Source: Sphingobium sp. TKS
GTDB lineage: Bacteria; Pseudomonadota; Alphaproteobacteria; Sphingomonadales; Sphingomonadaceae
NCBI RefSeq assembly: GCF_001563265.1
Contig: NZ_CP005083.1
Coordinates: 933,001-997,000 of the forward strand
Direction of reading: 5' to 3'
Length of the DNA stretch: 64,000 nt
The first letter of the stretch is position 1. Each line of letters starts with the position of its first letter. The position numbers and the translations under genes are program-made. This document shows positions 8,434-17,278 of the stretch, in pieces. The notes beneath the pieces were generated by a model that was not told where the DNA came from, ran no database searches, and saw only the letters and a list, made by a program, of their open reading frames with translations.

Positions 8434-8616
8434 TAAGTGTGGTTTACAATTGATACTCAATGGACTATCTATTGACTAATGATGGGAAGTATGCGAGTTA
8501 CCCAGCGTGCACCAAAATAGGATCGGCTAGGTCAGGACGATGCAGGAGCCGTTCCGTCCGCGAAGGAGCACCGGAAGCTTGCGCGCCAGGTTTTACTCGA
8601 AAGGGGAGATATTGGG
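8434..8616 (+). promoter_or_regulatory. Upstream region of the TonB receptor gene with possible operators
   Basis: 183 bases between the IS5 end and the receptor start. It contains a perfect palindrome, ttgatactcaa at 8450-8460, and atctattgact at 8467-8477. The same 11-mer occurs at 17170-17180 upstream of the Rieske operon. Both may be sites of the MarR-type regulator at 16517. IS5 inserted close to this region and may have removed part of the native promoter. Confidence 0.4.
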
Positions 8617-11012
8617 ATGAAAGCCCATAGATCAGGGATACTAACGCTATGTCTGGGATCGGCGTCGCTGTACGCTCTAATGCCATGTGCCGCGCTCGCG
8701 CAGGACGCGGTCGATAGCGGCACCGATATCGTCGTCACGGCAAACAAGCGCGAGCAGTCGATCAACAAGGTGGGCCTGGCGATCACGGCGCTTAGCGGCG
8801 ACACGCTCAAGAGCCAAAACATTGTCTCCCTGAGCGACCTGGCAAATTCCATTCCCGGTCTCAGCTATGCCCCTTCGGCCACACAGACCCCGGTCTATAC
8901 ATTGCGCGGCGTCGGCTTTTACGAGACTTCCCTTGCGGCCTATCCGACGACCAGCGTCTACGTCGATCAGGTTCCGCTGTCGTTTCCGGCGCTCTCTACC
9001 CATGCCAATTTCGACTTGGAGCGGGTGGAAGTTCTCAAGGGACCGCAAGGGACGCTGTTCGGCCAGAACTCGACAGGCGGCGCGATCAACTTCATCGCAG
9101 CCAAGCCGACGAACAGCTTCGAAATGGGCGGCGATATATCCTATGGCCGCTTCAATCGTATCGAGGGGAATGCCTATGTCAGCGGACCGCTGACGGACAC
9201 TCTGCGCGCTCGTCTTGCCGTCACCGGCGCGCATGCCGATGACTGGCAACGCAGCTATACGCGTAATGACAAACTGGGCGAAGTCGCTTACTACGGCGCA
9301 CGTCTGCTACTCGACTGGGATCCGGTCGATACCGTCAGCGTCGAGATCAACCTCAATGGCTGGCGCGACCGGAGTGATCCGCAGGCCCCGCAATATCAGA
9401 CCTTGTTGTCACAATCCCCGGCAACCACGGTTCCGGGTTTGCGGGCATTCCCCTTCTCCCCGTTCAATGCGCGCGCGGCCGACTGGACTCCCTCGACCCG
9501 CCCGCATGCAGACAACCGTCTGCTGCAAGGGTCGGCGCGTATCAATTGGGATGTGACAAGCGATATCACCGTGACCTCGATCACATCCTATGTAGACTAC
9601 AAGCCCGATCAGGGATTCGAAACCGATGGCACTACTCTTATGGCCGATGATTTCATCGTCGACAAAGGGCGCATCAAATCCTTCAGCCAAGAGCTTAGAA
9701 TCGCGAACAGACCGAGTGGTGCCCTCCGGTGGGTCTTGGGGGCGAACTACGAAAAGAGTCATGTCTACGAATATCAGTTGCAGACACTTTCTGACATCAG
9801 CACCGCTCCCATATTTGGTTACACCGGTGCTTATGTCTATTCAGACCAGCGCATGCGTAACTACGCGTTCTTCGCCAACGCCGAATACGACATCAACGAA
9901 CGGATTACGTTGAAGGGCGGCGCCCGGTATACGAATGCGCGAAGGACCGCAGCGACCTGTACGGGCGATCCCGGGGATGGCACCTTCGCCGCTGCATTCG
10001 ACGGTCTGGCAAATGCGATCCAGCTCGGATCCTTCCCGGTCGCCGGCTTCACCCCCACCGGCGTTCCCGTGCCGCCCATTGGCGCGGGTTGCGCGCCGCT
10101 CGACAACACCACGCTCGACGGAACGCCGGCGACCTATCTCCCCGGCGAATTCCGGGACATGCTGAAGGAAGACAATGTCTCCTGGCGCGCGGGTGTCGAT
10201 TTCAAGGTGTCGGGGAACGCGCTGCTCTACGTCAATGTCGCAAAGGGGTACAAGGCGGGCAGCTTCCCTATCGCATCGGCCGCGACTTTCGAGCAGTTCC
10301 TGCCGGTGACGCAGGAATCGCTGCTGTCCTATGAAGCCGGCTTCAAACTGTCTGCGCTTGAGCGGCGCCTTCAGATCGTCGGCGCTGGCTTCTATTATGA
10401 CTACAAGGATAAGCAGCTTCGTTCGAAGATCGTCGACCCGATTTTTGGCGTACTGGATGCGCTCGACAACATCCCCAAGTCCCGGATGATCGGTGCCGAA
10501 CTGGATGTGACGCTCACGCCCGTTCCCGGCCTGACGCTTGCCGCGTCGGGCTCCATCCTCGACAGCAAGGTCACGAAATTCGTTGGCCTGGATACAGCCG
10601 GCGGGCCGATGGACTATAAGGGATCAGTCATTCCCTATACGCCTAAAATCAGTTGAGGTTGGCTGCCGACTATAAATGGCAGATGGGCAACGCCGAACCC
10701 TTCGTGGGCATCGTCTTCTCGACGCGCAGCAAGGCCAATGCCAATATCGGCGGGGCGCGCGGACTGGTGATTACACCCGACTTCGCATCGTCCGTAGCCC
10801 CCCAAGATACCTACACCATCCCCGGCTATTCGCTGGTGGACGTGCGCGCCGGCGCATCCTTCAACGATGGCCGCTATCGCGTGACGCTGTTTGGCAAGAA
10901 CGTGTTCAACAAATACTATGTGACGAGCATATTCACCGACTACGACACCATTGCGCGGTTCGCCGGACAACCGGCGACATATGGTGTGACGGTCGCATTC
11001 AAATTCAATTGA
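8617..11012 (+). pseudogene. TonB-dependent outer-membrane receptor, one-base frameshift
   Basis: About 798 residues if joined. A signal peptide (cleavage after PCAALAQ) is followed by a TonB-box-like stretch DIVVTANKREQ, the plug domain (LSDLANSIPGLSYAP, VEVLKGPQGTLFGQNSTGGAIN) and a long barrel, ending with the terminal strand YGVTVAFKFN. The first frame stops at 10656 after YTPKIS; the sequence resumes one frame over as LRLAADYKWQMG. Adding one A to the run at about 10645-10648 (cctaaaatcag) gives PKNQLRLAADYKW without a break. This is a true mutation or a sequencing error. It heads the catabolic cluster and probably imports the substrate. Confidence 0.85.
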
Positions 11013-11052
11013 GCGGCGGGGCAGGTATGAGACGAATCGGAGCACTGAATTC

Positions 11053-11907
11053 ATGAAGTTTCCGCCTTTTTCTTATGCCTGTCCTACGTCCCTCGCAGAT
11101 GCGATCGAATTGCTGAGCGATGATGAGGATGCCCGTCCGCTGGCGGGCGGGCAGTCGTTGCTTCCGATGATGGCCCTGCGCGTCGCCGCGCCCCGGATGC
11201 TGGTCGACCTTGGAGGCATAGACGGGCTTCGGCAAAGCAGCGTCCTCCCGGAGTCGATGCGGATTGGCGCGATGGTCACGCATGCTGCCAATGCGTCATC
11301 ACTGGATATCTGGATGCATTTCCCGCTCATGTCCGAGGCGCTGCATCATGTAGCCCATCAGGCAGTACGAAGCCGGGGAACGTTCGGGGGAAGCCTCGCC
11401 CATGCGGATGCCGGGGCGGAAATGCCTCTCGTGGTGTCTGCGCTGGACGGCATGTTGCTGCTTGAGGGGCCCGGGGGATCGCGCTCCGTTGCAGCGGTTG
11501 ATTTCTTTCAAGGCCACTACACCACCGCGATCGAGCCCGGCGAGATATTGACCGGCGTAGAGGTCCCCTTTTCTGACATGGAATGGGCGTTTGAGGAACT
11601 GGCACGGCGGTCGGGCGATCTCGCGATCGCGATGGCGGCCGCGGGCCTACGTATCGAGGACGGGATCTGCCGCAAGGCCCGGTTGATGCTCGGAAGCATT
11701 TCCGACCGCCCCATCCGCGCGGTAGCCGCCGAGGCCTATCTGATCGACCGGGAACTGACCCCATCGGTCATTCGCGAGGCGTCCGCTCTGGCGACGACGG
11801 ACATTCATGCGCGGTCCGACACCCATGCGAGCGCCGAATACCGGATGTCACTGGCCACGACGTTGATGCGCCGCGCGCTCACCCGCCTCGCAACGGGAGC
11901 GTTTTGA
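11053..11907 (+). CDS. Molybdenum hydroxylase, FAD-binding medium subunit (CoxM/QorM-like)
   Basis: 284 residues, the usual size. It has the N-terminal FAD-binding motif of the CO dehydrogenase medium-subunit family (ARPLAGGQSLLPMMALR) and the second FAD motif with RSRGTFGGSLAHADAGAEMP. It passes electrons from the 2Fe-2S subunit to FAD. First of three structural genes in the order medium-small-large, as in qorMSL and coxMSL; its stop overlaps the next start (TGATG). The enzyme would hydroxylate an N-heteroaromatic ring carbon with water as oxygen source. Family assignment is firm, substrate is inferred. Confidence 0.9.
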   Translation: MKFPPFSYACPTSLADAIELLSDDEDARPLAGGQSLLPMMALRVAAPRMLVDLGGIDGLRQSSVLPESMRIGAMVTHAANASSLDIWMHFPLMSEALHHVAHQAVRSRGTFGGSLAHADAGAEMPLVVSALDGMLLLEGPGGSRSVAAVDFFQGHYTTAIEPGEILTGVEVPFSDMEWAFEELARRSGDLAIAMAAAGLRIEDGICRKARLMLGSISDRPIRAVAAEAYLIDRELTPSVIREASALATTDIHARSDTHASAEYRMSLATTLMRRALTRLATGAF

Positions 11908-12431
11908 TGCGCAGGGCCGAAGAAGACCAAACGCTGGAGGTGATCGCCACCATCAACGGGCGCGAGCGGCGCTTCAGCGTCTTACCGCGTCTGAGCCTTG
12001 CGGACACATTGCGCGAGGAACTGGGCCTCTATGGAGTCCGGACGGGCTGCGAACACGGCGTCTGTGGCGCGTGCACCATCATCGTTGACGACCTGGCGGT
12101 CCGCTCATGCCTGATGCTTGGCGTACAGGCGGACGGCAAGACAATCCGGACTGTCGAAAGCCTGGCCAAGGGCAATACGCTGCATCCCCTGCAGGAGGCA
12201 TTCCGCAGGCATCATGCACTGCAATGCGGTTTCTGCACCGCAGGTATCCTCGCGACGACACAGGCCTTGCTCGCGGAAAACCCCCATCCAACGCGCGGTG
12301 AGGTGCGCGAAACGCTGTCGGGCAATATCTGCCGCTGCACAGGGTACCAGACGATCGTGGATGCGATCATGGACTATGCGGAAACCGGACGGCCCGACAT
12401 CGCTGACGGCGATCGGGAGTGTGCCGAATGA
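11907..12431 (+). CDS. Molybdenum hydroxylase, 2Fe-2S small subunit (CoxS/QorS-like)
   Basis: 174 residues from ATG 11907. An N-terminal plant-type ferredoxin domain carries CEHGVCGACTIIV with a later RSC, and a C-terminal helical domain carries QCGFCTAGIL and NICRCTGYQ, giving eight Cys for the two [2Fe-2S] clusters. LHPLQEAF precedes the second cluster, as in the family. It relays electrons between the molybdenum site and FAD. The stop overlaps the large-subunit start (ATGA), consistent with 1:1:1 expression. Confidence 0.93.
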   Translation: MRRAEEDQTLEVIATINGRERRFSVLPRLSLADTLREELGLYGVRTGCEHGVCGACTIIVDDLAVRSCLMLGVQADGKTIRTVESLAKGNTLHPLQEAFRRHHALQCGFCTAGILATTQALLAENPHPTRGEVRETLSGNICRCTGYQTIVDAIMDYAETGRPDIADGDRECAE

Positions 12432-14839
12432 GCAAGAGCGAAGTCGCCCAGCTCAGACCCCAATCGATCGGCACGTCGATCCCGCGCCGCGAAGACCCCG
12501 GTCTGTTGACGGGTCGGGCACGTTACATCGCCGATATCGTCTTGCCCGACATGCTGCACGTTGCGATCCTGCGCAGTCCTGTCGCGCATGGCAGAATCAG
12601 GCACATCGATACTGCCCCAGCGTTGGCAATGCCCGGAGTGGAGCTGGTCTGGACAGGCCAGGACAGCGGCGCGCGCTGCCCGGGAATTGCGTCTGCGCTC
12701 GAACATAAGGGCTTCGTCGCGACCATCCAGCCGCTGCTTGCCTATGATGAGATCTGCTTCGTCGGCGAAAGCATTGCCGTCGTGGTCGCGCATAGCCGGG
12801 CCCAGGCGGAAGACGCGCTCGAACGGATCGAAGTCGACATCGAGGAGCTGCCCGTCGTCACCGATGTCGTAACGGCCATCGGCACGGACGATCTGGCCAA
12901 TGCCGCGGTGCCGGCCAATCTCGTCTATCGCTCGCATCGGGTGGCGGATCCGGTGGAGGATGTCTTCGCCCAAGCCGCCCTGTCGGTCGAGGGAAGGTTC
13001 CTCACGCCACGCATCAACGCATCGCCGATGGAAACGCGCGGCTTCGTCGCCCGGCACGAATGGACCACGAATATGCTGACCTGCTGGTCGGCAACGCAGA
13101 TGCCCAGCTTCATTAAAACGATGACAGCGATCTTTCTTCAGTTCCCCGAGCAGAATATCGAAGTCATCACGCCGATGGTCGGTGGCGGGTTCGGGCAGAA
13201 GGCGCATCTTCATCCCGAAGAATTGCTGACGTGCCTGCTCAGCATAGAACTGGGGCGACCGATCAGCTGGATCGAAGACCGGCAGGAAAATCTCTTCCGT
13301 GCCCCCCAAGCCAAACAGCAGATCAACGAAATTGCGCTCGCGCTGGACGATCAGGGCCGTTTTCTCGCGCTGCGCGATCGTGTGACGACCGACAGCGGTG
13401 CCTATAATTCCCTGCCGTGGACTCCATTGGTCGAGGGCCATTCCGGCATGCTGGTTGTTGCCGATCCCTATAAGATCGAACTTCTGTCCGCCGAATCCTT
13501 CTCCGTCACGACCAACAAATGCCCGATTGGCGCGTATCGCGGTGTGGGCTTTACCGCGCCTACTCTCGCGCGCGAGGTGTTGATTGACCGAGCGGCGCGG
13601 AAACTGGGCTTGTCGCCTTTCGAGATCCGACGGCGCAATGTTCTGCGACAGGAGGATTTTCCTTATCAGACCCGGGCCGGCATGACGATCCGCGAAGGTA
13701 CTTTCCTCGAAACCGTGGACCGGCTCGAGGCAATGGTCGGCTACGAAGACTTTCGAGAGCGGCAGAAGGAAGCTCTCGGGCAAGGCCGTCTGCTCGGCCT
13801 GGGCATCTCGATTTTCAGCGAGATCAGCGGGATCGGCACGCGCGCGCTCAATTTTCTCGATTATCCGCTGACCTCTCACGATACGGCGACCGTTCGTGTC
13901 GAGCCCACCGGTAAGGTAACGGTCACGACCGGCATTGTCACATCCGGTCAGGGCAATCCAACCACGCTTGCCCAGATCGCGGCAGACGCCTTTGGCGTGT
14001 CCGTAGACGATGTCACCATTTTGGCTGGCAGCACCAATCATGCGGTCGGATTCGGCAACGTGGCCAGTCGGTCCGCCGTGTTCGGAGCGGGGACAATCGG
14101 CCGTGCCGCCGAAATCGTGCGAGGGCGGATGCGCGCCGTCGCCGCGCGGCTGCTTCAGGCTTCGCCCGACGAGATAGAGATGAGCGGCGGCATGATCCAC
14201 GTCCGTGACGATCCTGGCCGCAAGATGCCGTTCGCAGCCGTTGCCGGCGCGGCCTATTTTGCTGAGGCGACGCATCCCGACAATTTCGATCCGGCGCTGG
14301 AAGCCACTGCCGCGTTCGACCCGTCCGACATCGTGCTCGCCAATGGCGGCCATGCGGTGATCGTCGAGATCAACATCGAGACCTGTCTGGCGCGCGTCGA
14401 GAAGGCCTATGCCGTCGAGGACTGCGGTCGGATGGTCAATCCGATGATCGTTGAGGGCCAGATCAGAGGTGGCCTGGCACAAGGAGTGGGCATGATCCTG
14501 CTCGAAGAACTGGTTCATGACGAGCGGGGACAGCTCATAACGTCCACGTTTCAGGACTATCTGCTGCCGACCAGCCTCGACATCCCGGACATTGAGATAT
14601 CCCATCTGGAAACGCCGTCCTCGCTCGTGCCTGGCGGGATCAAGGGCATGGGCGAGTCCGCGATGATTTCGGCGCCTGCGGCTGTCGCAGGTGCGGTCAA
14701 CGACGCGCTCGCCTGCCTCGACGCCAAGATCGAGCAGTTTCCTGCCTCGCCCCAGCGGATTTTCGAAGCCCTGTCGAAAGCCGGTGCGTGGGCACGGGCC
14801 GAACACCTCGACGGCATTAAGGAGGAACCAGACCGGTGA
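12428..14839 (+). CDS. Molybdenum hydroxylase, molybdopterin large subunit (CoxL/QorL-like)
   Basis: 803 residues from ATG 12428 in the ATGA overlap. It begins SIGTSIPRREDPGLLTGRARY, the usual aldehyde oxidase a/b-hammerhead domain, followed by the molybdopterin-binding domain with GGGFGQK and, at residues 369-374, AYRGVG. True CO dehydrogenases have AYRCSFR there, so this is not a CO-oxidising enzyme. A C-terminal GGIKGMGESAMI supplies the catalytic Glu region. Best fit is a hydroxylase of an aza-aromatic compound, such as quinoline 2-oxidoreductase. The cofactor is probably a cytosine dinucleotide, helped by the XdhC-like protein nearby. Confidence 0.92.
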   Translation: MSKSEVAQLRPQSIGTSIPRREDPGLLTGRARYIADIVLPDMLHVAILRSPVAHGRIRHIDTAPALAMPGVELVWTGQDSGARCPGIASALEHKGFVATIQPLLAYDEICFVGESIAVVVAHSRAQAEDALERIEVDIEELPVVTDVVTAIGTDDLANAAVPANLVYRSHRVADPVEDVFAQAALSVEGRFLTPRINASPMETRGFVARHEWTTNMLTCWSATQMPSFIKTMTAIFLQFPEQNIEVITPMVGGGFGQKAHLHPEELLTCLLSIELGRPISWIEDRQENLFRAPQAKQQINEIALALDDQGRFLALRDRVTTDSGAYNSLPWTPLVEGHSGMLVVADPYKIELLSAESFSVTTNKCPIGAYRGVGFTAPTLAREVLIDRAARKLGLSPFEIRRRNVLRQEDFPYQTRAGMTIREGTFLETVDRLEAMVGYEDFRERQKEALGQGRLLGLGISIFSEISGIGTRALNFLDYPLTSHDTATVRVEPTGKVTVTTGIVTSGQGNPTTLAQIAADAFGVSVDDVTILAGSTNHAVGFGNVASRSAVFGAGTIGRAAEIVRGRMRAVAARLLQASPDEIEMSGGMIHVRDDPGRKMPFAAVAGAAYFAEATHPDNFDPALEATAAFDPSDIVLANGGHAVIVEINIETCLARVEKAYAVEDCGRMVNPMIVEGQIRGGLAQGVGMILLEELVHDERGQLITSTFQDYLLPTSLDIPDIEISHLETPSSLVPGGIKGMGESAMISAPAAVAGAVNDALACLDAKIEQFPASPQRIFEALSKAGAWARAEHLDGIKEEPDR

Positions 14840-15507
14840 ATTTCCAGTATCGTTTCAAACTGCCCGTACCGGTCGAACGAGCATGGCCCATCCTCCTTGA
14901 TGTTCGTCGCGTGGCATCCTGCATGCCCGGGGCAGGCATCGAATCCGGCGAAGGGGACGATTATGTCGGCCGCATGAAAGTGAAGGTCGGCCCGATCGAG
15001 ATGGCCTATAGTGGAGATCTCCATTTCGTAGAGCGGGACGGAGCCGCGCATCGCATGAAAGTGGAAGGCGTGGGCCGCGAGGTGCGTGGCGGCGGCGGCG
15101 CCAAGGCGGTTGTGACGATGCAGGCCTCGTCTGTTCCGGGCGGCTGCGACATCGCAATCGACAGCGAATATGAACTCAGCGGTCGCGCCGCGCAATTCGG
15201 CACGGGTATGATAGATGAGATCGGCGCCAAGTTGATGCAGGAATTTGCCCGGCGTCTTGAGAAACTGATCCTAGGCAGTGGTTCGCAGGAGTCCGTCCCG
15301 GCAGGAGCTACCTCAAAGCCACCATCAATGCCGCAACCTGCGATGGCCACTGCATCATCGGCTCGACAGGACTGGCCGGAAGAGGAGAATGAAGCGCTCG
15401 ACCTCGTCGGCTTAGCCTGGGCACCGGTGCTTCGGCGTAGCCTGCCGATCATTCATCTGCTGATCTCCGCGGCGACGCTGATCTATTTGATCGTTCGCCT
15501 GCAATGA
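14836..15507 (+). CDS. CoxG-like SRPBCC protein with C-terminal membrane anchor
   Basis: 223 residues from GTG 14836, overlapping the large-subunit stop (GTGA). The first 150 residues form a CoxG-type SRPBCC domain: FKLPVPVERAWPILLDVRRV and ASCMPGAGIESGEGDDYVGR are the family's opening. A low-complexity linker leads to a C-terminal hydrophobic segment (LPIIHLLISAATLIYLIV), a tail anchor. In the carboxydotrophic system CoxG recruits the hydroxylase to the membrane, so this protein may link the Mo-enzyme to the respiratory chain. Confidence 0.85.
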   Translation: MNFQYRFKLPVPVERAWPILLDVRRVASCMPGAGIESGEGDDYVGRMKVKVGPIEMAYSGDLHFVERDGAAHRMKVEGVGREVRGGGGAKAVVTMQASSVPGGCDIAIDSEYELSGRAAQFGTGMIDEIGAKLMQEFARRLEKLILGSGSQESVPAGATSKPPSMPQPAMATASSARQDWPEEENEALDLVGLAWAPVLRRSLPIIHLLISAATLIYLIVRLQ

Positions 15508-15534
15508 CCCGCAGCGATTGAACGAGCGTTTGCC

Positions 15535-16545
15535 ATGAAAGGTGCCTCGGCCCTCTTCCGGTTTCTGAACGATGCCGCAGCCCGCGGCGAACGCACCGCG
15601 CTGGTGACGATCACCGGCGTTGTTGGCCAATCCTCGCGTGCGCCAGGAACACACATGGCCGTCGCCGAAAGCGGGACCTATCACGGCTCTCTTTCGGGCG
15701 GCTGTGTGGAGGCAGCCGTCGTTGGCGAGGCGCTCCGCATCATGAAGTCGTGCATTCCGGAATGTGTGCGTTTCGGTGCAGGTTCGCCCTATATCGACAT
15801 TCGGCTCCCCTGCGGCGGCGGACTGGACTTGCTGATCATTCCCGATCCGGCCCAGGAGAGCATAAAGGCGGCGCAGCGGATGCTGGACGGCCGCGTCGCG
15901 GTCGCGCTTGTTGTCGGGCGTGACGGCGGCCTTGCTACGGAAGAGATTCATGCCTCCACAATCGGTTGGCGTGGGAATGCCTTTGTTGCACATCATCATC
16001 CCGACCTCCGTCTGGTCATCGTTGGACACGGCACAGAGACCGAAGTCCTGGCTCAGCTCGCTTACCCTTATGGCGCGCAGGTCACCGTCATCAGTCCCGA
16101 CGCGGACCTCCTCGCCAGGGTGGCGGAATGGGGCGTGCCGGGCTTCTTGCTCAAGACACCGGCGCGGTCGGATCATTTGCGGATAGACGGTTATACGGCT
16201 GTGGTGATGCTGTTCCACGATCATGACTGGGAACCGGATCTGATCATGCAGGCATTAGAACAGGACGCATTGTTCATAGGCGCCATGGGAAGCCGAACAA
16301 CGCATGCGCGGCGCCTGGCGGAACTGCGGTCACGCGGTGTCGAAGACGTAGCGTTGAAGCGTCTGGTCGGGCCGATCGGCCTGATCCCGGCAACACGTGA
16401 CCCTGAAACGCTGGCGCTTTCGATCCTCAGCCAGATTGCGGCGCTGTATCAGTCGCTGATCCTTGCACGCAGACTCCAGCCTGCGAGCAGGTCGACCGAC
16501 ATGGAAAATAATCCGCTCAGGAGGGTGGCAGTTCGTTCGGCGTGA
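15535..16545 (+). CDS. XdhC/CoxI-family molybdenum cofactor maturation protein
   Basis: 336 residues. The N-terminal XdhC/CoxI domain has the phrase RTALVTITGVVGQSSRAPGT and the Cys-containing GSLSGGCVEAAVV; the C-terminal half is a Rossmann domain (LVIVGHGTETEVL, FIGAMGSRTTHARRL). XdhC proteins bind Moco, promote its sulfuration and protect it before insertion into xanthine-dehydrogenase-type enzymes. It lies 27 bases after the CoxG-like gene and is likely the last gene of the operon; its 3' end overlaps the convergent regulator gene by 29 bases. Confidence 0.88.
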   Translation: MKGASALFRFLNDAAARGERTALVTITGVVGQSSRAPGTHMAVAESGTYHGSLSGGCVEAAVVGEALRIMKSCIPECVRFGAGSPYIDIRLPCGGGLDLLIIPDPAQESIKAAQRMLDGRVAVALVVGRDGGLATEEIHASTIGWRGNAFVAHHHPDLRLVIVGHGTETEVLAQLAYPYGAQVTVISPDADLLARVAEWGVPGFLLKTPARSDHLRIDGYTAVVMLFHDHDWEPDLIMQALEQDALFIGAMGSRTTHARRLAELRSRGVEDVALKRLVGPIGLIPATRDPETLALSILSQIAALYQSLILARRLQPASRSTDMENNPLRRVAVRSA

Positions 16546-17065
16546 TGGTTGCGCTGTCACGAGCAGCCTCTTCATAAACTCCCGTCAGTATCGAGAGAAA
16601 ATTGGTGAGCATTTCCAGCTTTTCTGGCACATCCTGAATCTGCATCAGGCGATTCATTAAGATCTGCGCCTTAATACCGTGGTATTCGTCGGTAACTTTT
16701 TCGCCCTTTTCAGTGACCGCATAGGCGAATTGATTTCCTTTTCCTTCACGGATTTTTTGGACCAGGCCAGCCGATTCAAGTTTCCGAAGACAATATTGTA
16801 TATTCGGAAGATCATCCCGGTTCATAAGTCGAGCAATGGTAGCGCCATTCTTCGGCCGATCCTGCATGCGAATTATGTGCAGAATTATATGTTCCGACAT
16901 CTTCAGGTCACTTGTGAAGATGACTGAACCCGTTTCAGCGACAAACCGGGCAAACGATTCTGAGAAGCGCAGCACCGACCATTCGAAACCGGTAACGCGA
17001 TATTCGAAATCTGATTTCGCCAAGTGCCAGCCTCGATAATATTTTGGTTCCATGACGCTGTTCAT
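16517..17065 (-). CDS. MarR-type winged-helix regulator
   Basis: 182 residues. The central winged helix is clear: SDLKMSEHIILHIIRMQ, GATIARLMNRDDLPNIQYCLRKLESAGLVQKI and the wing with GNQFAYAVTEKGEKV. It resembles MarR-like regulators found next to aromatic ring hydroxylase genes. Convergent with the XdhC-like gene and divergent from the Rieske gene, so it is placed to control the 17.2-kb promoter and perhaps the receptor/hydroxylase operon. Start at ATG 17065 or at ATG 17053; no strong ribosome site favours either. The gene is AT-richer than its neighbours. Confidence 0.8.
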   Translation of the reverse strand: MNSVMEPKYYRGWHLAKSDFEYRVTGFEWSVLRFSESFARFVAETGSVIFTSDLKMSEHIILHIIRMQDRPKNGATIARLMNRDDLPNIQYCLRKLESAGLVQKIREGKGNQFAYAVTEKGEKVTDEYHGIKAQILMNRLMQIQDVPEKLEMLTNFLSILTGVYEEAARDSATITPNELPPS

Positions 17066-17278
17066 CTCGATTTTTCAGGACCTTCTATGAAAATCGCATG
17101 GCGCGCGGCCTACCGCAACGGGACAATCCCTTCAAGTTGCGAATCCTTTTTATCCATGCTCGATTGAAAATCTATTGACTTTCTCTTGATAAACTGGCTT
17201 CTCGCCTTCGAGTGCAGCCATGTCCCTTAGCGCGATGCGGGGGGGGGCGGCCGGGCATCAAAAATGGCGGAGAGACTA
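17066..17278 (+). promoter_or_regulatory. Divergent promoter region between the MarR-type and Rieske genes
   Basis: A possible sigma-70 promoter for the Rieske operon is TTGAAA at 17164-17169 and TGATAA at 17187-17192, 17 bases apart. Between and over these lies atctattgact (17170-17180), identical to 8467-8477 upstream of the TonB receptor gene, a candidate operator. A run of nine G at about 17238-17246 precedes the ribosome site. Assignment rests on position and the shared 11-mer only. Confidence 0.4.

Noticed and set aside
12374..14806. 810-codon open frame on the minus strand opposite the Mo-hydroxylase large subunit
   Set aside because: Shadow of a GC-rich gene: the plus strand has full family motifs, the minus frame has none.
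11053..16545. True aerobic CO dehydrogenase (coxMSL, coxG, coxI)
   Set aside because: The large subunit has AYRGVG at 369-374, not the AYRCSFR active-site loop, and the neighbourhood is aromatic catabolism.
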